64,000 nt of DNA from Theropithecus gelada (GCF_003255815.1 NC_037673.1:163669427-163733426), one strand, 5' to 3'. Shown: positions 35,190 to 47,692, counted from the first letter of the stretch. Notes: a model not told the origin generated them from the sequence alone. Program-made: numbers and translations.

Positions 35190-38135
35190 CCCTAAGACCT
35201 GAAGACGTCAAAATATGCAATGAGCTTGTTTTCGCTTTGCACATTTAATTACTTCAATTTTTCTGTTTTATCACCTGTCCAACATATTCTTCAACCCTTC
35301 AATTTAAGGGACAAAGGAAAAGGTGGAGACAAGGATAGCAATAAGAACACATTGGCATCTATTAAGATCATTTACACCAAATCAGAAACATACATACAAT
35401 CCATCAGGGCACTTTCTCGTAGCAAATCAAGGAGTTTTCCCTTAAGTAATTATAAAACAGGTTAAAGGAATAAGAACTCTGGTCATTCATCGATTCTTGA
35501 TTTTTATTCCCAGACTTATTCCCCAGGATGAGAGGTTTGAGAGAATAGATACATTTGTAAAATGACTAGAATAATTTTACCCACCTCAGGGATTCAGTGA
35601 GTGTTTAATACCATAAAGGACTTCGAGATAGTCAGATGAAAGGTGCTTTAGAAGGCAGACATGATTACTGGATTAGAATTTCAGAGAGTGAGAAAGGACT
35701 CTTTTGTGTTGACAGATTTTTTCTTATTCTTTTTGCAGTTCTATAGTGGTTTAAAATTTTTTTCTCCTACCAATTTCTTCAATTTCAGATCATGTCCTTG
35801 ACTTGGTACTGCTCTCGTGAGAAGAAATGTGTGGTTGGTGTAAACTGTCTAGCTCCCTGTATATTTTCTTTCTAATAAGCCTTTTAGCATCTTTGAATTC
35901 ACAAGGCTAATTTTCCTCATTTCCCGTAGTTCCAATGTTTGTAAAGTACAGTGGAATCACCTGGGGACAGCGTTCTGTAAGTCAGTATTTATTACAGGTC
36001 ACAGAGACATACACACACGTATACATACACTTCCCTGTATTGAATTGTTTGGAGACCAGACCAATTTTGTTTCATTTCTACAAGGGTTTCCATAATATCA
36101 TTAATCTCTCTCAGCCCTTCAAGATGGCCTCTTACCATATTCTGTCAAAAAACAAGATATAGACCATTTACTTTAAATACCTAAAAATAAAAACGCTGAA
36201 TCAAATGGTTACACATGCACACACACATGCACACACACACAGAGCTCTCTAATGTATTTTACAGTTGTTGGAAATCTGTGTGCATTGGGTGGGGGGAGCA
36301 ATGGAACTTTCAGTTTATTGAGAGTGAAATGTTTTATTGCATTAGGTGTAAAATGCTCTTTGCTATTAAAATAAGTAGTGCTAATTAATAATCCTGCAGA
36401 ATTGTAGAGCAGCCTTTGAACTACAAGAATAGATTCTTAATCCTTAGTATCAATAGTAGAATTCTCCTTCTCCTTTCTGTCTCCCTCCTTCCTCTCCTGC
36501 CTTTCTTCCTTATTTCTAGAAGTATCTATCACAAAAGAACTATGCTAGGACTGTGTTTGTGGTGGTATTTCAGCTCAGCCAATCATAGCAGAGTAATCTT
36601 ATGGACTCCACCCAGGAATGAATTTCAACATATCTTTGGTGTGAAAAGACTGAGGATAACACCAACCCCAAATCTATAAGCTTTCTTATATTTTATGTGA
36701 AAGGCCTTTTTTCCCTGTTGCTCACTGCCTGTACCGTATCTAGTACACTTGAATTTTATAAGGCTAATGAAAATATCTGTGTCCTAAAAATAAAATGTAC
36801 TGGCTCCAAAATGAAAATAAAATTACAAAATCCAAGTTAATTAAGTTTGATTAAATGTCTGCTGAATACCAAACCTAACATGATATCAGCTAGTGAACTG
36901 CTATCCAAGTCAGCTGTTACGCAGTTATATATAAATCAGATATTTATACGTCTTGTAACTATTAGATTTCCATATTGGCCTAATATGGAGGGGTGGGGTT
37001 TTTTCAAAAAGAAACAGCCTAAAAACAATGAGGACCTAAAGTGTCCCTCTTCGGATGCTTTTGTTTTCAAACAACATCTCAATAACGGCAACAGAGATTT
37101 GATGTACCTGTACGACAGATTTAAAAAAAGAACTCTACCCGTTACCACCATGGGGATGGAGGTTATCTTATCATACACAGTAACTTTGTGATGTGTTAGC
37201 TGTTTTTTTTTTCTTTTTTTTTTTTTTTTTTAGTGTGAATACATTTCCTTCTGCTTTTTCTATCAACTAAAACGTTGCTGTGAGCTGACTTTCGTTCCAT
37301 TATACTTCTATGCATTCATGGATTCCTCCTTCAAAACTATTGCCAGGTGTTAGCATCTTCCCTGAGTAATTTCAGGCATTTCCTTTGAATGAAAATGGCT
37401 CACTTGGAAGGTTGTGAAAGGCATATCCATGTGGAATTGAGAGGATTTTGTGTTGCGATGTGGCGAGAAGGCTTGCCAGAAATTGCCTGTTTCAGGCTGA
37501 TGATGCAAAACTAGACATCTGTTAAATTAACATCTACCTAACGTTTTGCCTTCAGTCAAATGCATTTTTTAAAAAATTAAATCTCTCCCACTCTCTTCGC
37601 TTTCTTTTTTTTCCACTGTCAAAACAATCTGTCACAAGATATTTAATTTCTGTGTAATGGGTTACTTAAAGAAACCAGCATATGGTGCAGTGAATATACC
37701 TAGCTACAAGCTAGAGGCAAATGTACGTTCTGCTGGTTCGCTGTACTACTGAAGCATATTGTGCCCAGCATAGATTTTATTATGTTGCTGGATTCCCTGA
37801 GCGCTGATTTACGTTAGTGCCAGTTTCTCACAACTCTTGCCTTTTAGGATCAAAATATTAGTATAAATATCCTTGTTCCTCCAAGGAGTCAGAAATCACT
37901 TTCGACTTTGGTTAAGTGGTAGGCATTTATGGCTCTAATATTTCAGGGAGGGAGAAAGAGGAATCTCATTATGCAGACATCTTCTCACACCCCTCCTGCA
38001 TCCAAGAATTTGCTAATAGCAGCCAGCTGATCTGTGGCCTGGCAGTATGTTCTAGAGGAGGGAAATCTTTCACACACTGACAACGCCCGGACACCGTGTG
38101 CATCCCTGCAGCTACAGTACTTTCTACACAATCAA
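35190..38135. other. unique DNA, no gene seen
   Basis: About 3 kb without a confident interspersed repeat or exon. It holds a CA-rich run (36211-36241), a T-rich stretch (37203-37232) and a chance frame of 114 codons (36847-37191) overlapped by an 80-codon frame on the other strand. Confidence 0.55.
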
Positions 38136-38137
38136 TT

Positions 38138-38437
38138 ACCTTTTTTTTTTTTTTTGTAATGCAGTGTTGCTCTGTCACCTAGGCTGGAATGCAGTGGTGC
38201 GATCTTGGCTCACTGCAACCTCCACCTCCCAGGTTCAAGCAATTCTCCCTACCTCAGCCTCCAAGTAGCTGGGACTACAGGCATGAGCTACCACACTTGG
38301 CTAATTTTTGCATTTTTGGTAGAGAGGGGGTTTCACCATGTTGACCAGGCTGGTCTTGAACTCTTGACCTTAGGTGATCCACCTGCCTTGGCCTCCCAAA
38401 GTGCTAGGATTATGGGCGTGAGCCACTGTGCCCAGCC
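38138..38437 (-). mobile_element. AluS, antisense
   Basis: T-rich head (38142-38156), then antisense right arm ('gctctgtcacctaggctgga'), linker and left arm ending 'ccactgtgcccagcc'. The usual 'gagacagagtc' has decayed to 'gtaatgcagtg'. The frame 38205-38441 is an Alu translation. Confidence 0.93.
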
Positions 38438-38644
38438 ATAACCTTCTCATATAGTGGAGTTGTCTTATTGGTAGGGGAGGAGATTCTAAAGTCACTGTCA
38501 TTATGGAGATGAGAGATTAAACGTAATCAGAATTACTTATGAAAATCCCTTCAACCATCCATGAGGTATGTGTACCTCCCTGTATAGTAATGCATGTGTA
38601 TTTATATATGGTAAAGTGTAAAGTGCTTATTATGTCAGAAAATA

Positions 38645-38790
38645 GTGTTGACTCTGTGTCAGTCTGTTTTCTAGGCCCTGAGAATGAAGTGGTGAACAAG
38701 ACATACAAGATAGCTGTTGTCAGTGCACTCACTTTCCCATGGAAAGAGACCCAGTAAATGCATGGGCAGTAAGCATCCTGTAAGGAAAAC
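38645..38790 (-). repeat. L2 LINE fragment, antisense
   Basis: 'ctaggccctgagaatgaagt', 'ggtgaacaagacatacaaga' and 'tcactttcccatggaaagag' correspond to reversed L2 ('aggtgctggggatacagcagtgaacaaaacagac...'). Confidence 0.6.
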
Positions 38791-38940
38791 ATAGGCTAGA
38801 GATTCTTCATCCATCTGCCCGCTCCTCTATCTATCTATCCATTCATCCATCTATACATCTGTCAACAGTAAACAATAAAGAAGTATACAATAAATATGTC
38901 TTTTACACTAAACTAATGAGCAAATCCATAAGAAAATATA

Positions 38941-39085
38941 AGTGTATAGGTTATTTTATTTCTCCATAACACTTAACCAATCTCTCTATATGGGGATACA
39001 CACACACACACATACACACATACACACACAAGTGTATAGGTTATTTTATTTCTCCATAACACTTAACCAATCTCTCTATATGGGG

Positions 39086-39122
<37 letters not shown>
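38941..39122. repeat. perfect 90-bp tandem duplication with CA runs
   Basis: The 60-base segment 38941-39000 is repeated without a mismatch at 39031-39090, exactly 90 bp later. Each copy is followed by a CA-rich run (39001-39030 and 39091-39122). Words resembling the flanks (aaatccataa before, aaatccgtaa after) bracket the unit. This is a recent minisatellite-like duplication, probably polymorphic. Confidence 0.95.
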
Positions 39123-39124
<2 letters not shown>

Positions 39125-39149
39125 TATAAATCCGTAAAATATAAGTTTT

Positions 39150-40080
39150 GAATTATTTAATCTGTCTATCTATGTATTCATTTGTTTATTTTTGCCAAAA
39201 GCCTGGCATCAATTTTGTGTAAGTTAAATGATTGGACAAACTTACTCCACTGTGTGCCTTTGAGGGGCGCAGTGTTCATATGTTAATTCACTTCCATGTA
39301 ATTTGGAAGGTCCCCAGATTGCTCCTTATTGAGACAGCTAATGGCAATCTCTGGGGCACTTGAATCATGTAGGCTCCCAAGTTGGGGTTGACTTCTAAGG
39401 CTATTGGTGAGGGAACAGGGGGATGTGGCTGAACTCCTTCAAGCCTGGCAGTCACAGAAGTTAACAGCTCCTTGGCAATTGTTCTCAAATAGTTCATTCC
39501 CTGAACAGCTAGGTTGTGGGTTTTCTGGGGAGAAAAAGCATAATACCTGCAATAAATCACTTAAGTCTATTACTTATTAATCGAAATTCTCAAGTGCCCT
39601 GGAAAGTATCTCTAGGCCATTGTCATTGCAAAGCTATCACAAATGAATGAGCTAGGCAAGGCGGCAAAACTCTTGGTCCACTTGTACCAAATAGCCTGGA
39701 ATAGCTGTGTTATTAATCAGAACTCCATAAAATCCTAAAGTTCAAGCTGCATAAATATACTCAGGTGCACATTAGACAGAGTCAAGTGGGTGCTGTAGTC
39801 CTTTTTCAATATATCAGAAAACTTCACTTGTCATCATTTGTTTTTTATTTAGTATTAATTTTGAGAATGTTAATTATTTCCCATGATTTTTACCTTGATT
39901 CTCTGGAGCTGCTAATATTAATCTAATATTTCTGAACACTCCTTAGGAAACCACCATATTTAGTAAAGGCTGAATGCCACTGAGATTACTAAGAACCAAA
40001 GATGAGCTCCCATCCCTCTTCCCCCCTACAAAAAAGGGACTATGTTAGCATTGTGCAGACACCTATTGACATTGTAGCCT
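39150..40080. other. unique DNA, no gene seen
   Basis: No confident repeat or exon; the antisense frame 39288-39560 (90 codons) has no domain. Confidence 0.55.
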
Positions 40081-40081
40081 G

Positions 40082-40125
40082 GTAATGCTCATTACCACTG
40101 GAAGTAATGCCCATTAGCACTGGAG
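40082..40125. repeat. 22-bp tandem duplication
   Basis: gtaatgctcattaccactgg (40082-40101) recurs as gtaatgcccattagcactgg from 40104, with two mismatches over the shown 20 bases. A short local slip duplication. Confidence 0.85.
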
Positions 40126-40319
40126 GAGTTTGCTGCTTTGGGCATGCAAGATGACTGGCTTGTCTGCAAAGCCTGGATCATAGGAGGTATTCCATAAAGA
40201 TTTGTTGTATGTATGAGTGAGATTTCTTCTCTTGCTGTCTCTAGGGAGATAAAAAGTAGTAGATAACTAGAGGAGTTACAGTCTTAAACATCCTAATGGC
40301 ATAGCCCCTCATGGTTGCA

Positions 40320-40730
40320 TGAACTTTATTCATTTGACAAATACTTAGTAAACACCTACTAGCTGCCAGGCACTATGATAGGTGCTGATGTGCAATGGTA
40401 AGTTAATCATGAATGAATGAATGAGACATCGTTCTTGCCCCCTGGAACAGAATTGTAGTCTAGTAGAGAAACAAGACATTAATCAAATAAGCAAACAATA
40501 AAAACATAATTACAAGCTGGGGAAACTGCTTTGATAGACAGACATGGTTCTAGAGGACACACAGCAAAGGAAACTGACCAAGCTTGATGGGATCAGAGAA
40601 GATTTCTCTAAGGAAATGAGTCATGTGCTGAAACTAAAGCACGAAGAATAGTAAACTATGTGAGGGGCAGGGAAGACCATTCCAGACACATAAAGACATG
40701 AGCACGGACTCAGTGGTGACAGGGAGGCTA
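40320..40730 (-). repeat. L2 LINE, antisense
   Basis: 'catttgacaaatacttagta', 'ctactagctgccaggcacta', 'tgataggtgctgatgtgcaa', 'tagtctagtagagaaacaag', 'gatttctctaaggaaatgag' and 'gaccattccagacacataaa' run through the reversed L2 3' region. Confidence 0.85.
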
Positions 40731-40734
40731 CAGC

Positions 40735-42030
40735 CCCCAAGAGTGGACAGCAGGCCAGTGTGTCAGGAACACAGGGCTGGGAGGAGGGTAGTATAAATGG
40801 AGCTGGAGGGGCAGCAGAACCTAAAATTTTGACAGTACTGTGTCAATAAATACAGCTGATTTATCAAAGCCAACTATGAATGTATAAACAGGTGTCAAAG
40901 AGCAGGACAGCGTAGGAAGTCACCTACTCTTACATCGTGTCCTGATCTGTGCCTAGCTCTGGGCTGGGTAACAAGACTAGGAGATGGGAACTCGGAGCTT
41001 TGTATTCATTACAAACTAGAGTGATGGATAATGAAAGCTTTAAGAAATGTTAAGGGAATCATGGACGTCATATGTGATGAAGAAAAGATTGGGGGTGGGG
41101 GCTGGAAAGGGCTTGCAGGATCAGCATGCCTTCTGCACAGCTGAATGGTGCCTGGCTAATTTCCCTTTCTAATGAGACCAGCACAAAATCCATCCATTTA
41201 GACTATTCAGCTTTTAGGTAAATGGACCAAGCTGTTGGGGTAGAGGGGAAAGAGGGGTTGACATTGATGGATGGAGTTAAATACCAGAGCCCCCTCCTTC
41301 ACACAGACTTTTCTAAAGCAGTATTGTGATAGAAAGACCTAGAAGATCCCAGGTGGGCCAGGCAGGCTGGACAGAGCCCAGTGTCTCCCTGAGAAGGGGA
41401 GGAGGAGGGCGAGATGGGGGTCTCCTGTCAGCATGGAAGGGTCCTCTTCAGGTCTCACGACATAATGGCGCATGGCGAGGAGTTTCTCAAACAGGGCTTG
41501 ATTCTCGTGGGAAGTGTCTGAGGGTCATTCTATAGGCTTTCCCCTGGCACAATTTAATTTTTTTGTCCAGAATTCCCACCACAGCAATATCCATTTTCTC
41601 ACTTATTTTGCAGTACCTCCCTCCAATTTTATGGACAACAAATTGTGATTTATCTTGACTCTAAAATAGGAGTGACCTTGTTCTGGATTAAAGCAATGGT
41701 TAAATTGAAGTAAGGAAGGTTACCATGCCTTGATGCAATAGCTGGCTGCATTATACTCTAAATAGAAAAGATGATAACCCAGCCAGACTCCTTGGAAAGA
41801 CTTGAGCATATGTGTTTTTAAAGGGAGTGATGATTATTTTCATTCGTTTTCTGACACTTGTTCTGATCAGCTGCTTAGATTCGGTGACCTCGCGATACAG
41901 TGTTCATCATTTAAAGGAGTCCAATGGCAAAGGAGATTGTGGGTCATATAGTCCTGTTTTGAGGTCAGATGGAGCAGTGACAGGTACATTCAGAGCTGTG
42001 AATACTTAGCTGGGGAGAAAAGACACTCAC
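40735..42030. other. unique DNA, no gene seen
   Basis: Locally GC-rich and purine-rich around 41320-41480 (for example ggggaggaggagggcgagat) but with few CpGs and no exon signals. The 69-codon frame there has no domain. Confidence 0.5.
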
Positions 42031-42034
42031 AATG

Positions 42035-42240
42035 GCCACCATTCGAAGTGACTTTTATATTTAATTCTCATAACAACCCTAGGGCATGTGTACCGCTATT
42101 TTTTGCACTTTGCAGATGAGAATACTGAGGCACAGAAAGGTGAAGTAATTTGCCCATGGTCACTAAGCTGGTACACAGAGGGGCTGGAATTCAGACCCAA
42201 GCAGTTTGACCCCAGGGCTTGTATTCCTAACCACTATCAA
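42035..42240 (-). repeat. MIR SINE, antisense
   Basis: 'aattctcataacaaccctag', 'actttgcagatgagaatact', 'gaggcacagaaaggtgaagt', 'aatttgcccatggtcactaa' and 'ctggaattcagacccaagca' are an excellent antisense MIR match. Confidence 0.92.
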
Positions 42241-42336
42241 TGTGACCAAGAAATGGATTGGGCCAAGAGAGTGGCAAAGATAAGAAACTCAAGAGCAGTT
42301 GTTTACTTTCAAAGGAGCTTCTTTCTTTCTCTGCTC

Positions 42337-42356
42337 CTCCTCCTCCTCCTCCTCCA
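42337..42356. repeat. (CTC)n trinucleotide run
   Basis: Seven consecutive CTC-type units lie between the MIR and a CA-rich tract (42537-42592). Possibly length-variable. Confidence 0.85.
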
Positions 42357-42536
42357 ACCTGTTCCAATTGCTCAGAGTAGACAGATGCTTGGGGGGAGTG
42401 TGAGTAGGAAAGCAAAGAAAATCCTTATAAATTAATTTTTTTCAATTGTCAGGATTAAAAACACACATTTCCCGTCACTCATCTCTCTGGAAAGCAATGG
42501 TACCAATTGAAGTAAACACTTTCCTTTCTGCCCCAG

Positions 42537-42592
42537 CACACAGTCATGCACGTGCATGCACACACACACATGCACACACAAACACACACACT
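42537..42592. repeat. CA-rich microsatellite, interrupted
   Basis: Repeated cacaca units interrupted by tgca words. The overlapping Thr-His frames on it are artefacts. Confidence 0.85.
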
Positions 42593-42599
42593 TGTTTCC

Positions 42600-44785
42600 A
42601 GCGGCACTTGGAAAAGGATTTGCAGCTCTCTCTACTTTCTCAGATCTACCTAATTTGGGGCTGGCTACGACAACCAAACACATGAGCTGCTTTCTGGGAG
42701 ATCTCAGCAGTTTGGCCTTAAAAATAGTTTTGACGATTGAATTTTAAAAAGCCATCTGAGAAATACTGACCAACTGCACCTTTGTGTTTAACATTTGAAA
42801 CTTACTATGGTAATTTTTCGCTTTTCTTTGTGCTCATTTATATATTTCAAAAATTCATATTCAATATTATATTTAACTCAAATTTGGTTGGATACCCTGC
42901 TGTCCGTTAAACCTTGGAAAAACATCTTACTTGTAAGTTATTGTCTTCTCCTCACTGTACTGCTTTTTGTACAACATAAGAAGTCATTTTCCGCATCATA
43001 TTCGGAGATTTGGCCTTCCATTCTTAGAGGGATTGCCGGTATGGAAGTAGCTAGCTTGTGTCACCTGTAAGAACGAGGAGAAGAGAATGTGTAAGTCAGT
43101 TGGCATGGTCTTCCCCTAAATCCCCCACAGACAACTCCTCCATTTTGCTACTAAAAAGAATAAGTCCCTCCCTGACATGTTGGGTCTCTAACTCCCGGAA
43201 TCAGTAAACACAGCCAATTTCAATCTGACTGTCGATCATGGCAACTAAATTCTGGGCCTGCTGGAGAGCTCCAAAGCTGCACGGCACCCTCTGAAACGAG
43301 CTTGGTCGAGCCTTTTTAAATTCCATAAGGGGACAAAGAAACTTCAATGACATGATTGCAAAAAGAAGATAGAGGAGAAAGGAACCTTGCTGTTTTCATT
43401 TCAGTCAGCCACATTAGTTCTCAAATCCTATGTTTGGGGAACCCCTAATGGTTAAACTTACACAAGCAGAAGGAAAATAAAATGCCCTTATTAAATTTCC
43501 CATGAACATGTTAAATATTTTCCCTTTCTCCTGTCTCCATGTCTCAGACTTTGAGTCATTTTGCCTCTCTCATCTGTTTCCAGCTCAGTTGAGTTACAAC
43601 CAATCAGATATGAGGAAAATTAGATTTTAATGGAATATTTGATTTTCATTGCTTAATTGATTTAATTGCAAGTTTCTATTTCAGACTGGTAGAAATGCAA
43701 AGATTTTCAGTCAAATGTAGAAAAGCTCTCATTTTTCTGTGTTCAACAATGACAAACTTAATTCAATGGTAGCCTGGATTCTAAAACTTTAGAGGAAGGC
43801 AATAATGGCATCTTTCTGAATTGTTATTCTTAGTCTACATTTCAGTTTCTCTTTCATATATATGTATGTATACTTACATATATTATATATATTTATCTGT
43901 CACATCAAAATTCAGTGTGTACATTTGCTTATTCTAGTTGTGTTGATTTTGATTTGGGGGTATGACTTTTTGTTTGTGAGAGGAAACAATACATATGTAC
44001 TTATGTAAACCCACACTTTATTTCCAGGGGCATTTAATGTCACAAAATATTTCCTTTTGTTGCTAGTAGGTGGAAAGAGAGCTTAGGGAGATAATTCTCT
44101 AGCCACCATAGTAGGTCAATGGGCTTTTCTGAGCTCTCTTAGACCACCCTTGAGAAGGAGAATTCTGTCTGTGTCAATGCTTTTGATGTATACTGGCTGC
44201 CTAGGACACTGGGGTGAGAAGAAACCCTGGGAAAAGATGCAAGGCTCAGTCACCAATGGGGAGTGCAGCAAGTGTCCCCCACCCCTTGGTCTCACGTGTA
44301 TTTTAGGTGCCCATGTTGATCACAGCATCTCATTTTCCAAAGGGTCTTCTCACAGCAGTGGGACAGCCCTGCTTTTTTGAACAGTTTCCGAATTCTCTGA
44401 ACTCCTTATAATGTCAATTAGGGATTCTACCAGAACGCACATTTCTTTATTTGAAATGTTAAGTTTTTTATTGTTTGTTTTTAATCATTATCGGCTTTGG
44501 GAAATTTAAGAGTTTTCTAATCATTTTGAGAAGAGTGTGTGTACATATACACAAACCATGGGCATGTGAAATTTTAATTATGGGTGATCCATATTTGAAC
44601 TTCTTGTCAAGTAAGTACCTTATATGCTTCTTTGTGAGTTTTTAAAATTTGGAATATAATTTTGACATAAAAATCTTAGCCTATTTTGTGATTACATAAT
44701 TTTCATCAATATTCTCACCATCATCACCATCACAGTTGTCACCATGATGCCTATTTTGTGGAGACTTCCTCTTCTCCAAGGGTAG
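42600..44785. other. unique DNA, no gene seen; AT-motif cluster
   Basis: No confident repeat or exon. At 43590-43700 a CCAAT word ('caaccaatcag') is followed by clustered TAATT-type words ('attgcttaattgatttaatt'), a pattern common in conserved non-coding elements bound by homeodomain proteins. This is a pattern impression only. Confidence 0.4.
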
Positions 44786-44787
44786 GA

Positions 44788-45045
44788 AAGCAAAAAGGCT
44801 AACAGCATGAGCTCTGGAGATGGATTGCCTGTGTTCAAATCCAAGCTCTGCCAATGACTCATTGTGGAATTTCAAGCAAGTTACTTCTACTCTCCTGCAT
44901 TTATTTTCCTCCTTCATAAAATGGGAATAATAACAAGGCCTAGCTCACAAGGTTATGCGACAGTTTAATGAAGCAATAGATTTAAAGTGCTTAGAAGCAT
45001 GCCAAGCATGTAGGAAATGCTTAATAAGTGCACTGAATACTACTG
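44788..45045 (+). repeat. MIR SINE, sense, near full length
   Basis: 'aacagcatgagctctggaga', 'gtgttcaaatccaagctctg', 'ttcaagcaagttacttctac', 'ttcataaaatgggaataata', 'acaaggttatgcgacag' and 'catgtaggaaatgcttaata' follow the full MIR. Confidence 0.92.
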
Positions 45046-45116
45046 AGGTTATATGAGCCCGATCCTAGCCTGAGACTTTACATGGCTTATTTCACTTATT
45101 TTAGTCATACCCAATG

Positions 45117-45312
45117 CAGGGGCGATTCTGGCCTCCAGGAGACATTAGACAATGTCTAGAGACATTCTTGATTGCCATGACTTGCAAGATGCTACTGGCA
45201 TCTCGTCATAGAGGCCAGGGAGGCTGCTAAACGTCATACAACACACAGGACAGTCACCCACAAGTGAGAATTATCTGGCCCAACATGTCAATAGTGCTGA
45301 GGCTGAAAAAAA
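45117..45312. mobile_element. MER-type DNA transposon remnant, copy 1
   Basis: 'ggagacattagacaatgtct', 'agagacattcttgattgcca', 'gatgctactggcatctcgtc', 'ggctgctaaacgtcatacaa', 'cacacaggacagtcacccac', 'tatctggcccaacatgtcaa'. Common non-autonomous human repeat; family name not fixed. Second copy at 48283-48490. Confidence 0.75.
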
Positions 45313-45877
45313 TCTTGATTTAATCCATGAAGTAGGAAATGTTTACATTATACTCATTTTAAAGAAGAGAGAATTTGAACCTTGGAGAAAATATAACTTC
45401 TCATATTGCAGATTTAGTAACTGGAACTGCTATGCAACAGGCTTTTGGAGCAGGAGGGTTTATTTTGTTTTTAAGGTAATTGCATAGAAGATCCTCTAAA
45501 AACCATGAAACAGACACCTTGAGTGCTTTTTGGAAGCAGAACCACTAAGAAATGGGTTCAGGCCCCCGTCAGAACAGACACGGTCTGGAGTATGGTATCA
45601 GGATACTAGAGGCTCCAACCTGTGCCAGGCCTGACTTTGAATTTTCTGGATCCTGGGGAAGTCCACGGGGCTTGGCCACAGTCCCAGGGTGGTGGTAGAC
45701 ATTCCCAAGGCTGAGGTAGGCTTTGTCTTCCAATAGTCATAGAAGTATATTTTAATATTTTAGCAACTGGTTTGGTCATTCCTGAGAAGTACTTCAAACA
45801 CATAATTTCACAGATATTGTTACTTAAGATGAGACCAGTTTGAAAGTATAAAAACTGAAATTGTCTAAAACAAAGAT

Positions 45878-46323
45878 CCCCAAACCCCAGACCACAGACC
45901 AGTAGTGTTAGGAACCTGGCTGCACAGCAAGAGTGGCAGGTGAGTGAGCGAAGCTGAGCTCCACCTCCTGTCAGATCATCAGCAGCAGCATTAGATTCGC
46001 GTAGGAGCATGAACCCCATTGTGAACTGCTCATGCATGGGATCTAGGTTGTGCAATTCTTATGAGAATCTAATGCCTGATGATCTGTCACTGTCTCCCAT
46101 CACCCCCTGATGGGACCATATAGTTGCAGGAAAACAAGCTCAGGGCTCCCACTGATTCTACATTATGGTAAGTATGTAATAATGATAGAAATAAAGTGTA
46201 CAACAAATGTAATGTACTTTAGTCATCCCAAAACCATCCCCACCACCACCATCCCCTGGGTCCATAGAAAAATTGTTTTCCATGAATCCAGACCCTGGTG
46301 CCAAAAAGGTTGGAGACTGCTGG
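45878..46323 (-). mobile_element. MER1 (hAT-Charlie), antisense
   Basis: 'gatccccaaaccccagacca', 'cagaccagtagtgttaggaa', 'ccacctcctgtcagatcatc', 'tatgagaatctaatgcctga', 'ccatgaatccagaccctggt', 'gccaaaaaggttggagactg' cover the MER1A-type element end to end, including the longer internal part. The 149-codon antisense frame 45606-46055 lies largely in it and is not a gene. Confidence 0.9.
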
Positions 46324-46434
46324 TCCAAGGGAAAAAAAAACTGAGTACGTATCAATTAGGTACAGTCAGCAGTAAAAATCATCAAGGTATAACACAAATG
46401 ATTCATGAATGGGGAATACTTTATCTCAGCTAGC

Positions 46435-46515
46435 CCCTGAGGACAGGAGCGACCGTGTTGATCCATACATCCCAGGGCAGCCTGGCACATAGTGGAAACT
46501 TAATGAATGAACATA
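46435..46515 (+). repeat. L2/MIR-type 3' end, sense
   Basis: 'gaggacaggagcgaccgtgt', 'agcctggcacatagtggaaa' and 'cttaatgaatgaaca' are the L2 3'-end signature. Confidence 0.7.
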
Positions 46516-46519
46516 AACT

Positions 46520-47540
46520 CACAATCTTACTCCATCAGTGTACAATGCAATTTGCATGGTGTTGATACCCATAACCTCAAATACATACGATTCAGACCTC
46601 CCACTTCATATCTGAGTAGAATACTGCAATAATTGGTTGGTTCCACTTCTCAGAGTCTCAGTCTTTGTATTAACTATGGTCCATCTCTACATCCCAGCAA
46701 ATCATCCCTGTGTTGTGTCCCCCTACAATGTGGATGGAGAATTAGCTGAATGTGTCCAGAAAGTCAAGTGACTCAAAATTCATCCCCTTCGTTCTGACCC
46801 CCAGTCAACTCCAAGTGTCACAAAACAGTTTGTGATCTACCATGGTCACTGTGGTCTGGGTGAAGACGCCACAATCATTAGTGGAGGTCAGTTCTCAAAC
46901 AATTGCTTTGTGAATCTTTATTACAGGACTTGGTTTCTGACTTTCTGAGCACAACTAAACAAATGGTAATGCAGTGTGCAGTCCTCAGAACCGTCATTTT
47001 AATAGTGATTTTCACTGGGTTAAAAAAAAATCTCTTTTTGTTTTTGGCCTCCCATGTGTAGTTTTTTTCCTTGTTCAATAAATGCGTGGCCCATTGAAGC
47101 TCCACAGCCATTCATGTCTCAGTGTCTGTAGGGGTGGGAATGAGGGGGCATGGAGATATTTCTTATGTATCCCATATCATAGCATGTTGAAGAGAAAGAA
47201 GCCTTCTCTTCCAAAAGTATGAAACGGCTCTTGAGAATATAATGTGTTTACAGAAATCAGTTATGTTCAATGGGTAGGTGTTTTCGTGCTTCAAATTAAT
47301 ATCTGTCCTTTAAAAATAGCAGATGTTTAGCTGTATATGTGGGTGATCGACAAATGTAGGCACGCCATATTTGCTCCAAGTGCAGGGCTGACAGACAAGG
47401 GTGGCTCTCACGATGAAGGCAATCCCCACCTCTCCTCCCACCCCTCCCACTCTGTGACGATGCTTCCTTGGCATCTCAGATCCATACTGTTATGCCTCAC
47501 TTCTCAAATGCATGGAAGCTACACTTCCCAGCACAGTAAC
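46520..47540. other. unique DNA, no gene seen
   Basis: About 1 kb without a confident repeat or exon. Confidence 0.5.
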
Positions 47541-47544
47541 GGTG

Positions 47545-47692
47545 ATCTGCTTGAAGTGAGGTCCTCAGACCAGTGCCATCATCACCCAGGAGCTGGTTAG
47601 CAATACGGAATCCCAATCTCCAGTCCACATCTATTGAATCAAAACCTGCATTTTAACACCACCCCAGGTGACTCTTATGTACATTGAAGGCT
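47545..47692 (+). mobile_element. MER5-type element (hAT-Charlie), sense
   Basis: 'gaggtcctcagaccagtgcc', 'catcacccaggagctggtta', 'ttgaatcaaaacctgcattt' and 'ccccaggtgactcttatgta' match the MER5A/B consensus order. Confidence 0.78.

Noticed and set aside
36847..37191. Plus-strand open frame of 114 codons
   Set aside because: No recognisable domain, no acceptor or donor at its limits, and an overlapping frame on the other strand.
38941..39122. Possible CRISPR-like repeat array
   Set aside because: Only two copies, separated by CA repeats rather than unique spacers, in primate DNA. It is a tandem duplication.
45606..46055. Antisense open frame of 149 codons, the longest in the window
   Set aside because: Most of it lies inside the MER1 element at 45878-46323 and the remainder is non-repeat DNA with no recognised coding feature, so it is not a conserved gene.
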